A DNA stretch of 64,000 nt, from assembly GCA_965233855.1 (NCBI GenBank), contig OZ247586.1, positions 1,054,001-1,118,000 on the forward strand. Direction: 5' to 3'. The notes under the pieces are model-generated. The model did no database searches. It was given only the letters and a program-made list of their open reading frames with translations, and was not told where the DNA came from. Of the stretch, positions 56,658 to 64,000 are shown in pieces. This DNA is from Megaera_A sp965233855. GTDB taxonomy: Bacteria; Pseudomonadota; Alphaproteobacteria; Rickettsiales; Rickettsiaceae. The position numbers and the translations under genes are program-made. Each line of letters begins with the position of its first letter. Position 1 is the first letter of the stretch.

Positions 56658-56765
56658 ACTTAAGGTGTATTATTGAATGAGTTTGACTATATTATTGCAA
56701 CTTCTGCTTGCACTTCAACCTAAATAATTGCCATAAAAAAACAAAATAGATATCAGGAAAAGTGC

Positions 56766-56821
56766 AAAAAGTCGCACCTCCAACTCACTCTATTTCTAGA
56801 ATTTGTAATTGGAAGTGCAAC
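56766..56821 (-). terminator. Attenuator-like hairpin between rplL and rpoB
   Basis: On the minus strand a 13-bp stem (GTTGCACTTCCAA / TTGGAGGTGCGAC, two G-U pairs) is followed by TTTTT, about 65 bases after rplL and 110 before rpoB. Its place equals that of the partial terminator in the E. coli rplL-rpoB gap, which lowers polymerase expression relative to ribosomal proteins. Confidence 0.7.
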
Positions 56822-56886
56822 TAATATCATTTCTAAAGTATAAAGTCAATATACTTAAGAACGAAAGACTAGCTTTCTATTCCTAA

Positions 56887-57258
56887 TTATTTAACTTCTA
56901 CTGTAGCGCCTGCAGCTTCAAGATCTGCTTTAGCTTTATCAGCATCATCTTTTGAAACTCCTTCTTTTACAGGAGATGGCGCGCCATCAACAACTGCTTT
57001 TGCTTCTTTCAAGCCAAGACCAGTAATAGCTCTAACAGCTTTAATCACTTCAATTTTCTTTTCACCAGCGCTTGCTAGGATCACATTGAATTCCGTTTGC
57101 TCAGCCGCTGCTTCACCAGCCGCTGCTGGAGCTGCCGCCGCTGCTGCAGGAGCTGCTGCAGAAACACCCCATTTTTCTTCAAGAAGCTTAGATAGATCCG
57201 CTGCTTCCATTACTGTAAGAGAAGATAAATCTTCTGCAATTTTTGTTAAATCCGCCAT
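56887..57258 (-). CDS. rplL: Ribosomal protein L7/L12
   Basis: 123 residues from the ATG at 57258 (MADLTKIAEDLSSL), preceded by AGGA. The open frame upstream to 57279 is non-family. The N-terminal dimer domain is joined by an Ala/Pro-rich hinge (AAPAAAAAAPAAAGEAAAE) to the C-terminal factor-binding domain (EKKIEVIKAVRAITGLGLKE, ending EAAGATVEVK). It forms the ribosomal stalk. Confidence 0.97.
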   Translation of the reverse strand: MADLTKIAEDLSSLTVMEAADLSKLLEEKWGVSAAAPAAAAAAPAAAGEAAAEQTEFNVILASAGEKKIEVIKAVRAITGLGLKEAKAVVDGAPSPVKEGVSKDDADKAKADLEAAGATVEVK

Positions 57259-57289
57259 ATTGTTTTTCCTCTTTGACAATTATTTATTA

Positions 57290-57799
57290 TTAGTTTTTTT
57301 CTGCATAGGCTTGTATAACCCTAGCCAATGCACCGGCTGGAGCTTGGGTAACTCTAGCAAGATTCGAAGCTGGAGCTTGTAATATTCCAACAATTTTACC
57401 ACGAAGCTGATCAAGCGATGGCAACTTAGCTAATTGTTGAATAGAACTTACATCCAGAATTTTATCATTTACTATTCCACCAATGATTTTTAAATTATCA
57501 TTAGCTTTAGCAAATTCTACAACTCCCTTTGCTGCGGCAATAGGATCCTCTGAATAAGCAATAGCAGTTGGTCCAGAAAACATTCCAGCCTCATGCTCAA
57601 GCTTAACATTAGATGCCGCTATCTTAGAGAGCGTATTTTTAACCACCTTAAAAGACGCACCATTTTCTCTCAAAGAACGACGAAGATTCGTCACCTCTGA
57701 AACAGTTAGCCCATGGTAATGCGTTACGATTACAGAATTAGAAGTTTTGTAAATTTCTTCTAAATCTGATACGAAATTTTTTTTATCTGATCTTAACAC
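57290..57799 (-). CDS. rplJ: Ribosomal protein L10
   Basis: 169 residues from a GTG start (57799) with GGAG 8 bases upstream. It has the family N-terminus (SDKKNFVSDLEEIYKTSNSVIVTHYHGLTV) and the helix for L7/L12 docking at the C-terminus. L10 binds 23S rRNA and carries the L7/L12 dimers. It lies between rplA and rplL as usual; in other bacteria L10 represses its own mRNA leader. Confidence 0.96.
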   Translation of the reverse strand: MLRSDKKNFVSDLEEIYKTSNSVIVTHYHGLTVSEVTNLRRSLRENGASFKVVKNTLSKIAASNVKLEHEAGMFSGPTAIAYSEDPIAAAKGVVEFAKANDNLKIIGGIVNDKILDVSSIQQLAKLPSLDQLRGKIVGILQAPASNLARVTQAPAGALARVIQAYAEKN

Positions 57800-57823
57800 T
57801 ATTATATCTCCAAATACTTATCT

Positions 57824-58510
57824 CTATTGTGAAATTGTTGAAATATCAACCTTAAGAGATGGTCCCATAGTTGAAGATACATGTATCTTCTTTAGGTATG
57901 CACCCTTTACACCAGATGGCTTAGCTTTTACCACTGAATCAATTAATATTTGAGCATTTTTCTGCAAATCTGATTCTGAAAAAGAAATTTTTCCAACGCC
58001 AGCATGCACAATACCTGCCTTTTCAACTCTATACTCTACCTGACCACTTTTCGCATTCTTAATAGCTGTTGCGATATCTGCAGCAACTGTTCCAAGCTTA
58101 GGGTTAGGCATCATACCTTTTGGTCCAAGCACTCTAGCAATTTGACCAACCATACCCATCATGTCTGGCGTTGCTATGCAAACATCAAAGTCAATCTTAC
58201 CTGCTTTAATATCATCAATAATAACAGTTGAACCAGACAAATCTGCGCCAGCTGCTGTTGCCTCGGCTACTTTATCATCCTTACAAATAACGGCAACCCT
58301 AACTTCTTTACCTGTACCAGCTGGAAGAGATACCATGCCTCTAACCATTTGATCTGAATGCTTAGGATCAACCCCAAGATTGATTACAACATCTAAAGTC
58401 TCATCAAACTTAGTAAAACTATTCTTCTTAACAATAGAAATCGCTTCTTCAAGAGAATATTCTTTATTCTGATCAAGATCTTTTTTTATTGCTGCTATTT
58501 TCTTACCCAT
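57824..58510 (-). CDS. rplA: Ribosomal protein L1
   Basis: 228 residues. Typical strings are ETLDVVINLGVDPKHSDQMV, ATPDMMGMVGQIARVLGPKG, MPNPKLGTV and the end KKIHVSSTMGPSLKVD. It binds the L1 stalk of 23S rRNA and usually represses the rplK-rplA mRNA. Confidence 0.97.
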   Translation of the reverse strand: MGKKIAAIKKDLDQNKEYSLEEAISIVKKNSFTKFDETLDVVINLGVDPKHSDQMVRGMVSLPAGTGKEVRVAVICKDDKVAEATAAGADLSGSTVIIDDIKAGKIDFDVCIATPDMMGMVGQIARVLGPKGMMPNPKLGTVAADIATAIKNAKSGQVEYRVEKAGIVHAGVGKISFSESDLQKNAQILIDSVVKAKPSGVKGAYLKKIHVSSTMGPSLKVDISTISQ

Positions 58511-58547
58511 AATCTTTCTATCTGTATTTGCTTATATTTATTTCGCT

Positions 58548-58979
58548 TTACTTTACAACTTCAATACCCATTGATTCAGCAGAACCAGCAATAATCTTGG
58601 CAGCAGCATCAATATCATTTGCATTTAAATCTTGCATCTTGATTTTTGCAATTTCCTTACAATCATCAAATGTTACTCTACCTACATACGGCTCTTTCTT
58701 AGTTGCACCAGCTCCTTTAGGAATTTTTGCAAATTTCTTTAAGTAGAAAGAAGCAGGAGGAGTTTTTGTTACAAACTCAAAGCTCTTATCAACATACACA
58801 GTAATAACTACTGGTACAGGAGTTCCTGGCTCTAAAGAACTTGTTGCAGCATTAAACGTCTTACAAAATTCCATAATGTTAACACCCTTCTGACCAAGAG
58901 CTGGCCCTACTGGAGGAGCAGGATTAGCTTTCCCCGAAGGAATCGTCAACTTAATATAACCATCAATTTTCTTTGCCAT
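58548..58979 (-). CDS. rplK: Ribosomal protein L11
   Basis: 143 residues. The start KKIDGYIKLTIPSGKANPAP is followed by PVGPALGQKGVNIMEFCKTFNA, and the C-terminal RNA-binding domain has VGRVTFDDCKEIAKIKMQDL and ends AGSAESMGIEVV. It is the GTPase-centre protein that also senses stalled ribosomes with RelA/SpoT. Confidence 0.97.
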   Translation of the reverse strand: MAKKIDGYIKLTIPSGKANPAPPVGPALGQKGVNIMEFCKTFNAATSSLEPGTPVPVVITVYVDKSFEFVTKTPPASFYLKKFAKIPKGAGATKKEPYVGRVTFDDCKEIAKIKMQDLNANDIDAAAKIIAGSAESMGIEVVK

Positions 58980-59006
58980 GAACTTTATCTTCCTTAATCT
59001 ATTATT

Positions 59007-59534
59007 TTAATTCTTCTTTACTTGAGTAAAACTAAGCTCAATTGGAGTAGCTTTACCAAAAATCGAAACAGAAACTTTTAATTTCTGCCCTTCAATATCC
59101 ACTTCCTCAACTGTACCTGAGAAACTATCAAACGGACCATCAATAACTTGCACCTTATCACCTGCATTGTAAAGACTGGATATGCTCGCAGTTTTAGATT
59201 CAGCTTCTAGCTGACTAAACACCCTTTGCACTTCAGCCTCACTTAGTGATTGTGGAGTTGTTTTACTCCCCAAAAACCCAGTTGTTTTTGGTACTGATTT
59301 TACCAAATGCCATGACTCATCCGTCATATTCATTTTAATCAACACATAACCTGGCATGAATTTCTTTTCTGTAAGAACTTTCTTGCCTCTTTTTATCTCT
59401 GGCACTTCTACTACAGGCACCACTATCTCTTCAAAAAGGTCAGACATTTTCTTTTTTGCGACCTGATCTTCGATCATTCTTTTAACTCCTTTTTCAGAGC
59501 CAGAAACCGTATGTAGAATATACCACTTAGCCAT
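59007..59534 (-). CDS. nusG: Transcription termination/antitermination factor NusG
   Basis: 175 residues from the ATG at 59534 (MAKWYILHTVSGSEKGVKR). The frame extends to a TTG at 59552, but the ATG fits the family. The NGN domain includes KKFMPGYVLIKM and PKTTGFLGS. The C-terminal KOW domain has GDKVQVIDGPFDSFSGTVEEVD. It couples polymerase to Rho, S10 or antitermination factors. secE overlaps the longer frame just upstream. Confidence 0.95.
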   Translation of the reverse strand: MAKWYILHTVSGSEKGVKRMIEDQVAKKKMSDLFEEIVVPVVEVPEIKRGKKVLTEKKFMPGYVLIKMNMTDESWHLVKSVPKTTGFLGSKTTPQSLSEAEVQRVFSQLEAESKTASISSLYNAGDKVQVIDGPFDSFSGTVEEVDIEGQKLKVSVSIFGKATPIELSFTQVKKN

Positions 59535-59541
59535 ATTTAAG

Positions 59542-59751
59542 CTACTTTCCAATATTTAACAAAAAACGTATTAAATTATGAATTCCATAATCTAATATTA
59601 AACTCGCCAAACTAAACAACAAAACCGCTACTACTACTATAGATACAGAAGCAATCAATTCTTTTTTCTCTGGCCAAACAACTTTTTTAGCTTCTTGCTT
59701 AACTTGATCAAAAAATTTAAACGGCTTTAATTTATTTAACATATAATCCAT
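59542..59751 (-). CDS. secE: Preprotein translocase subunit SecE
   Basis: 69 residues. The conserved amphipathic helix and motif FFDQVKQEAKKVVWPEKKEL is followed by one membrane helix (IVVVAVLLFSLASLILDYGI), the minimal single-TM SecE of most bacteria. Start at 59751; the ATG three codons later (59742) is possible. It lies between tRNA-Trp and nusG. Confidence 0.93.
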   Translation of the reverse strand: MDYMLNKLKPFKFFDQVKQEAKKVVWPEKKELIASVSIVVVAVLLFSLASLILDYGIHNLIRFLLNIGK

Positions 59752-59768
59752 CTAGTTTTAAACATAAG

Positions 59769-59844
59769 TGGCAGGAGCGACAGGCATCGAACCCGCAACC
59801 TCCGGTTTTGGAGACCGGCGCTCTACCAATTGAGCTACACTCCT
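59769..59844 (-). tRNA. trnW: tRNA-Trp (anticodon CCA)
   Basis: 76 nt including an encoded CCA. Acceptor stem AGGAGTG / CGCTCCT, D-arm GCTCAATTGGTAGAGC, anticodon stem CCGGT/ACCGG with loop CTCCAAA (anticodon CCA), and T-arm GCGGGTTCGATGCCTGTC. It lies between fusA and secE, where tRNA-Trp is found in many bacteria, usually after tuf. Confidence 0.96.
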
Positions 59845-59926
59845 ATCATATTTCAAGCAGACAATCAACAAAATTTTAAAAAATTTAATTTGGTAGACAG
59901 CTCAAAATTACCTTATTACTTATAAA

Positions 59927-62002
59927 CTAACCACCCTGCTTACTTAAAATCGTATCAACAACTTGCTGTGGAACTTGAGAATAATTCAAAAACTCCATAC
60001 TATATTGAGCCCTTCCTTGAGACATAGATCTCAAAGTATTCACGTAACCAAACATTTCAGCAAGCGGCACACTAGCAGTTATAATCTGAGCATTACCTCT
60101 TGGCTCCATACCTTGAACAGAACCTCTTCTACTATTAAGATCACCAATAATATCACCCATATATTCTTCAGGAGTAATAACTTCGACTTTCATCAAAGGC
60201 TCAAGTAATTTAGCACCAGCAAGCGGCATTCCTTCTCTAAAAGCAGATTTAGCAGCCATTTCAAAAGCAAGTACTGATGAATCAACATCATGATATGCAC
60301 CATCAATCAAAGTAGCTTTAAAATCAATCATTGGATATCCAGCAACTACACCTGTATCCATGATTTGCCTAATACCTTTTTCAACACCAGGAATATATTC
60401 CTTCGGAACATTACCACCAACAATTTTACTATCAAAAACAAAACCCGAACCAACTTCACCAGGTTCAAATACTATCTTAACCCTAGCAAATTGACCAGCT
60501 CCACCAGATTGCTTCTTATGTGTATAGTTCACTTCATGTGACGCAGTGATTGTTTCACGATAAGAAACTTCCGGAGCACCAACATTTGCTTCAACCTTAA
60601 ATTCTCTTTTCATTCTATCAACTAGAATTTCCAAGTGAAGCTCACCCATACCAGCAATATTAGTTTGACCATTTTCACTACTTGAAACCCTAAATGACGG
60701 ATCTTCAGAAGCTAATTTTGACAAAGCAAGACTCATTTTCTCTTGATCAGCAGTTGATTTCGGTTCAACAGCAAGCTGAATAACCGGATCAGGAAACTCC
60801 ATTCTTTCAAGAATAACATTAGCATCAGCTGAACATAAAGTATCACCAGTAGTAGTATTTTTAAGACCAGCTATCGCAACAATATCACCTGCTACCGCTT
60901 CTTTCACATCTTCACGATCATTAGCATGCATAAGTAACATGCGACCAACACGCTCTTTCTGGTTTTTAACTGTATTAATGACACTAGAACCAGTCGCCAA
61001 TTTACCAGAATAAACTCGAGCAAAAGTTAAAGAACCCACAAAAGGATCAGTCATAATTTTAAAAGCAAGCGCTGCAAATGGACCATCCACTGAATTTGGA
61101 ACCTCTCTCTCCTCTCCAGTCTTAGAATCAATTGCCTTAATAGGCGGAACATCAACAGGAGAAGGCAAATAATCTATCACAGCATCTAGCAATGGCTGAA
61201 CACCTTTATTCTTAAAAGCAGTACCACACAAAATAGGAACAAAAGAACCAGCAATCGTACCTTTTCTAATACATTTCTTAATTTCTTCTTCAGTAGGCTC
61301 ATCACCACCAAGATACTTTTCCATGATATCATCGTCACATTCAACAACACTATCAAGCAAAGCTGCTCTATACTCAGCAGCCTTATCTTTTAGGTCAGCA
61401 GGAATATCACCATATGTATATTCAGCACCCAAATCACCACCTTTCCAAATAACAGATTGCATCTTAACTAGATCAACAATACCCTCAAACTCATCTTCAA
61501 TACCAATAGGAAGTTGAATAACCAAAGGATTAGCACCCAAACGATCAACAATCATATCCACACATCTATAGAAATTTGCACCAGCTCTATCAAGCTTATT
61601 TACAAAACACATTCTTGGAACGTCATATTTATCAGCTTGACGCCAAACAGTTTCGGATTGCGGCTCAACACCAGCAACACCATCAAAAACTGTAATTGCG
61701 CCATCAAGTACGCGCAAGGATCTCTCCACTTCAATAGTAAAATCAACGTGACCAGGAGTATCGATAATATTAATTCTCTTCCCATTCCAGAAACAAGTTG
61801 TTGCAGCTGAAGTAATTGTTATCCCCCTTTCCTGCTCTTGCTCCATCCAATCCATTGTAGCTCCACCATCGTGAACTTCGCCAATGTTATGAGACTTACC
61901 TGTGTAATACAAAATACGCTCAGTAGTCGTTGTTTTACCCGCATCAATATGAGCACAAATACCAATATTACGAACGTCAGATAATGATAATTTCTTAGAC
62001 AT
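59927..62002 (-). CDS. fusA: Elongation factor G
   Basis: 691 residues. G1 AHIDAGKTTTTERILYYTG, switch I and II (ERGITITSAAT, DTPGHVDFTIEVERSLRVLD), G4 NKLDRAGANF and domain IV/V motifs (SGGAGQFARVKI, RGSVQGMEPRGNAQ) are all standard. It drives translocation of the ribosome. It follows rpsG by 6 bases. No tuf gene follows, as in Rickettsia where fus and tuf have become separated. Confidence 0.98.
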   Translation of the reverse strand: MSKKLSLSDVRNIGICAHIDAGKTTTTERILYYTGKSHNIGEVHDGGATMDWMEQEQERGITITSAATTCFWNGKRINIIDTPGHVDFTIEVERSLRVLDGAITVFDGVAGVEPQSETVWRQADKYDVPRMCFVNKLDRAGANFYRCVDMIVDRLGANPLVIQLPIGIEDEFEGIVDLVKMQSVIWKGGDLGAEYTYGDIPADLKDKAAEYRAALLDSVVECDDDIMEKYLGGDEPTEEEIKKCIRKGTIAGSFVPILCGTAFKNKGVQPLLDAVIDYLPSPVDVPPIKAIDSKTGEEREVPNSVDGPFAALAFKIMTDPFVGSLTFARVYSGKLATGSSVINTVKNQKERVGRMLLMHANDREDVKEAVAGDIVAIAGLKNTTTGDTLCSADANVILERMEFPDPVIQLAVEPKSTADQEKMSLALSKLASEDPSFRVSSSENGQTNIAGMGELHLEILVDRMKREFKVEANVGAPEVSYRETITASHEVNYTHKKQSGGAGQFARVKIVFEPGEVGSGFVFDSKIVGGNVPKEYIPGVEKGIRQIMDTGVVAGYPMIDFKATLIDGAYHDVDSSVLAFEMAAKSAFREGMPLAGAKLLEPLMKVEVITPEEYMGDIIGDLNSRRGSVQGMEPRGNAQIITASVPLAEMFGYVNTLRSMSQGRAQYSMEFLNYSQVPQQVVDTILSKQGG

Positions 62003-62008
62003 ATGCGA

Positions 62009-62491
62009 TTACCTCGATGATCTTTGCGCAAAGTGAGAAAAAGCTTTATTAGCTTCAGCCATTTTATGCGCGTCCTCTCTCTTCTTAATAGCAACACCAC
62101 GACTATTTGCAGCATCAAACAACTCTTCAGCTAATTTTTCAACCATGCTACGACCAGAGCGCTTTTGAGCTGCATCAATGATCCAACGAGTAGCCAAGGC
62201 AAAACCTCTTCTTTCATCAACAGGGGAAGGAACTTGATAGTTAGCTCCACCAACCCTTACAGAAGTAACCTCCAAATAAGGCTTCACATTGTTCATGCTT
62301 TCAGTAAAAGTTTTAAACGCCTCTGCTCCATGCTTTTTTTCTATTCTTTCAAGCGCACCATAAACAATCTTTTCAGCAAGAGATTTTTTTCCATCTCTCA
62401 TCAAATGATTAGTGAACTTAGCGAGCAAAACGCTATTATATTTTGTATCAGGGTTTACTACCCTTTTTACGGCTGCATGACGACGCGACAT
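62009..62491 (-). CDS. rpsG: Ribosomal protein S7
   Basis: 160 residues. The start SRRHAAVKRVVNPDTKYNS, the core VTSVRVGGANYQVPSPVDE, and the end REDAHKMAEANKAFSHF match the family. It nucleates the assembly of the 30S head. Second gene of the str-type operon. Confidence 0.97.
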   Translation of the reverse strand: MSRRHAAVKRVVNPDTKYNSVLLAKFTNHLMRDGKKSLAEKIVYGALERIEKKHGAEAFKTFTESMNNVKPYLEVTSVRVGGANYQVPSPVDERRGFALATRWIIDAAQKRSGRSMVEKLAEELFDAANSRGVAIKKREDAHKMAEANKAFSHFAQRSSR

Positions 62492-62535
62492 TGATTATAC
62501 CTTTTATATATTACTATTATTTATATATTACTTAT

Positions 62536-62907
62536 TTAGCCTTTAGAAGGAGTGCCGTAACGAGAACGAGCTTGCTTACGATCCTTAACTCCTTGAGTAT
62601 CAAGAGCACCACGAACAATATGGTACTTAACACCAGGAAGATCAGGAACTCTACCACCTCTAACAAGAACAGCCGAGTGCTCTTGAAGATTGTGACCCTC
62701 ACCAGGAATATATGCATTCACATATTCACCATTACTAAGACGAACCCTAGCAATCTTACGAAGCGCTGAGTTTGGCTTCTTAGGAGTTACAGTCTTAACG
62801 ATAACACACACACCTTTTAAAAAAGGATTGTTTTTTAGCGCCGGCGATTTACTCTTCTTGACCTTAGATTTTCTACCAAATCTAACCAATTGACTATTTG
62901 TTGGCAT
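62536..62907 (-). CDS. rpsL: Ribosomal protein S12
   Basis: 123 residues from the ATG at 62907 (MPTNSQLVRFGRKSKVKKSK). The longer open frame to 63060 is a non-family extension. It has the decoding-site strings TPKKPNSALRKIARVRLSNG and PGEGHNLQEHS. The lysines changed in streptomycin-resistant mutants of other bacteria are wild type (TPKKPNS and PGVKYH). First gene of the operon. Confidence 0.97.
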   Translation of the reverse strand: MPTNSQLVRFGRKSKVKKSKSPALKNNPFLKGVCVIVKTVTPKKPNSALRKIARVRLSNGEYVNAYIPGEGHNLQEHSAVLVRGGRVPDLPGVKYHIVRGALDTQGVKDRKQARSRYGTPSKG

Positions 62908-63001
62908 TTGACTTCTACTTGTTCTTTTTAAATTATAAAAAATTACACAAAGGAAACTTACCCTTGCATACTTCCGCACATTTAACACGAAAATTTTCAG
63001 A

Positions 63002-63030
63002 ACTATACCCAACTTTTTCTGTCTTGGCAA
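63002..63030 (-). promoter_or_regulatory. Promoter of the rpsL operon
   Basis: Read on the minus strand, TTGCCA (63030-63025), a 17-bp spacer and TATAGT (63007-63002) form a good sigma70-type promoter about 95 bases before rpsL. No other strong site was seen in the 245-bp divergent gap. Confidence 0.6.
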
Positions 63031-63152
63031 GGATTTTATGCAAAGAAAAAGCACTAACATGCCAAAGTAGAATTTTCCAAGTTGCTCTATATTGCATATA
63101 TTATATATTTAATGTAACTTCAACTCTGAAAAATTAATAAAAAAACGCATCT

Positions 63153-63794
63153 ATGCATAAAAATTTTTATGACCTCTTTGGACTCAATGAATTTCTATTT
63201 GTTCAAATCAATCACTTGACCAATAATGGACTAATACCTAAAATACTTCACTCCATATCAAACATATTCTTCATAGCTAATTTTGCTGTATGCTATATCA
63301 TCGCTTGCATATATTTTTACTTCAAGACAAGAAAAGCAGAAAATATTGAAGAATATTTTACCCCAATATATAATGAATTATTTCGCATTGGAACTTGCTA
63401 TGCTTTATTTGGCTTTACATTTGCTGGCTTAAAATTCTCTTTTAATATGCCAAGACCCTTTTGTTCGCTAGAATCTCAGCAATTTGTAACGATAGCAAAC
63501 ACAGAACTTGAACGCTGCCTATCATCATTTCCAAGTGCACATACTGGCCTAAGCATATTAGTCACTTATGCACTTTGGCCACATATTAATCAACTAAACA
63601 GACTTTTTTTCTGTGTAATAATCGCAGCAGTTGCTACGTCAAGAATCACTTTGGCAATGCACTATCCCGCCGATATTATTTACAGCGCTTTAATAACAAT
63701 ATTAGTGATAATTTTAGGCAATATAATCTACAAAAAACTAAAACCATTAATTGCAGATCCGATAAAAAAAATTACGATTAGGTTGATTTTTTAA
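63153..63794 (+). CDS. PAP2-superfamily membrane phosphatase
   Basis: 213 residues with about five or six membrane helices. The three-part PAP2 active site is complete: K-x6-RP in KFSFNMPRP, PSxH in SSFPSAHTG, and SR-x5-H-x3-D in SRITLAMHYPAD. It is likely an undecaprenyl- or lipid-phosphate phosphatase at the inner membrane. The exact substrate cannot be told. It is divergent from rpsL and followed 49 bases later by an unknown gene on the same strand. Confidence 0.88.
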   Translation: MHKNFYDLFGLNEFLFVQINHLTNNGLIPKILHSISNIFFIANFAVCYIIACIYFYFKTRKAENIEEYFTPIYNELFRIGTCYALFGFTFAGLKFSFNMPRPFCSLESQQFVTIANTELERCLSSFPSAHTGLSILVTYALWPHINQLNRLFFCVIIAAVATSRITLAMHYPADIIYSALITILVIILGNIIYKKLKPLIADPIKKITIRLIF

Positions 63795-63843
63795 TAAATC
63801 GTCAATAATATAACAATAACATAATTAATTTGGGAAGGTGATT

Positions 63844-64000
63844 ATGGCAAAATTAGGTGACGGATCTGGTTATTATATAGTTGGATCTCCAAGTAATCAC
63901 GAAGTATATTACACAGGCAAACCAAAACATCAGTACGAAACAACAACCTCTGCCACCGAGGAAACATCTCCAAGCTCTTTATCAAGTTCAGCGCCGATTA
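63844..64000 (+). CDS. Unknown protein, first 52 codons (cut by right edge)
   Basis: The ORF is open to the window end. The ATG at 63844 has AAGG about 8 bases before it. The visible part (AKLGDGSGYYIVGSPSNHEV, then a Thr/Ser-rich stretch) has no signal peptide and no motif I recognise. Confidence 0.6.
   Translation, partial: MAKLGDGSGYYIVGSPSNHEVYYTGKPKHQYETTTSATEETSPSSLSSSAPI

Noticed and set aside
62908..63060. N-terminal extension of S12
   Set aside because: S12 starts MPTxxQL in the whole family; the extension overlaps the predicted promoter and is not conserved in character.

Overview
The window is an AT-rich alphaproteobacterial chromosome segment, most likely from a member of the Rickettsiales or a close intracellular relative. 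The evidence is the order rpsL-rpsG-fusA-tRNA-Trp-secE-nusG-rplK-rplA-rplJ-rplL-rpoB-rpoC with no tuf in it (the arrangement known from Rickettsia), the rickettsia-like N-terminus of RpoB, a VirB2-type pilin, DUF2608-like secreted proteins, a palindromic element read through by an ORF, and several broken IS elements. UGA is used as a stop, so the code is standard. The species cannot be named from the sequence alone.

Layout. (1) 1-10949: the 3' part of a giant RTX/DUF4114 protein, open at the left edge. (2) 11082-21096: a tightly packed same-strand run with two type I secretion ABC half-transporters, an HlyD-family adaptor, a REC+HATPase protein, a MASE1/CHASE/PAS hybrid histidine kinase, an HPt protein and a DUF2461 gene cut off by IS debris. 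The run reads as the export and signalling unit for the giant exoprotein. (3) 21097-21267: an IS6-type end fragment and an 81-bp mini-element with perfect 27-bp inverted repeats related to the IS481-type element further on. (4) 21344-23815 (minus): thrS-infC, where infC probably starts at AUA. (5) 23907-30511: folC, a solitary VirB2/TrbC pilin with its own promoter and hairpin, an RND efflux adaptor and pump, and ruvC. (6) 30520-34155: a nested IS pile-up (IS982 type inside IS6 type, then an IS481-type element with a perfect 7-bp target duplication) splitting an unidentified gene. (7) 34385-43356: a TrpR/YerC-like regulator with an ABC substrate-binding protein, UbiK/BMFP and BolA (minus), an EAL protein followed by fliI-fliJ (so flagellar genes are present), glyQ-glyS, and Sua5/TsaC. 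(8) 43374-45189: a second, intact IS6-type copy flanked by two truncated genes. (9) 45260-48111 (minus): three probably secreted proteins, one alpha/beta hydrolase and two DUF2608-like, with a 115-bp palindromic element at the N-terminus of the middle one. (10) 48297-62907 (minus): the rpoC to rpsL informational super-operon with a promoter, an attenuator-like hairpin and a terminator. (11) 63153-end: a PAP2 phosphatase and the first codons of an unknown protein.

The most interesting parts are the secretion-plus-phosphorelay run, in which both ABC ATPases have degenerate nucleotide-binding motifs, and the small mobile elements (the 81-bp mini-element and the 115-bp in-ORF palindrome). No gap between genes exceeds 300 bases.
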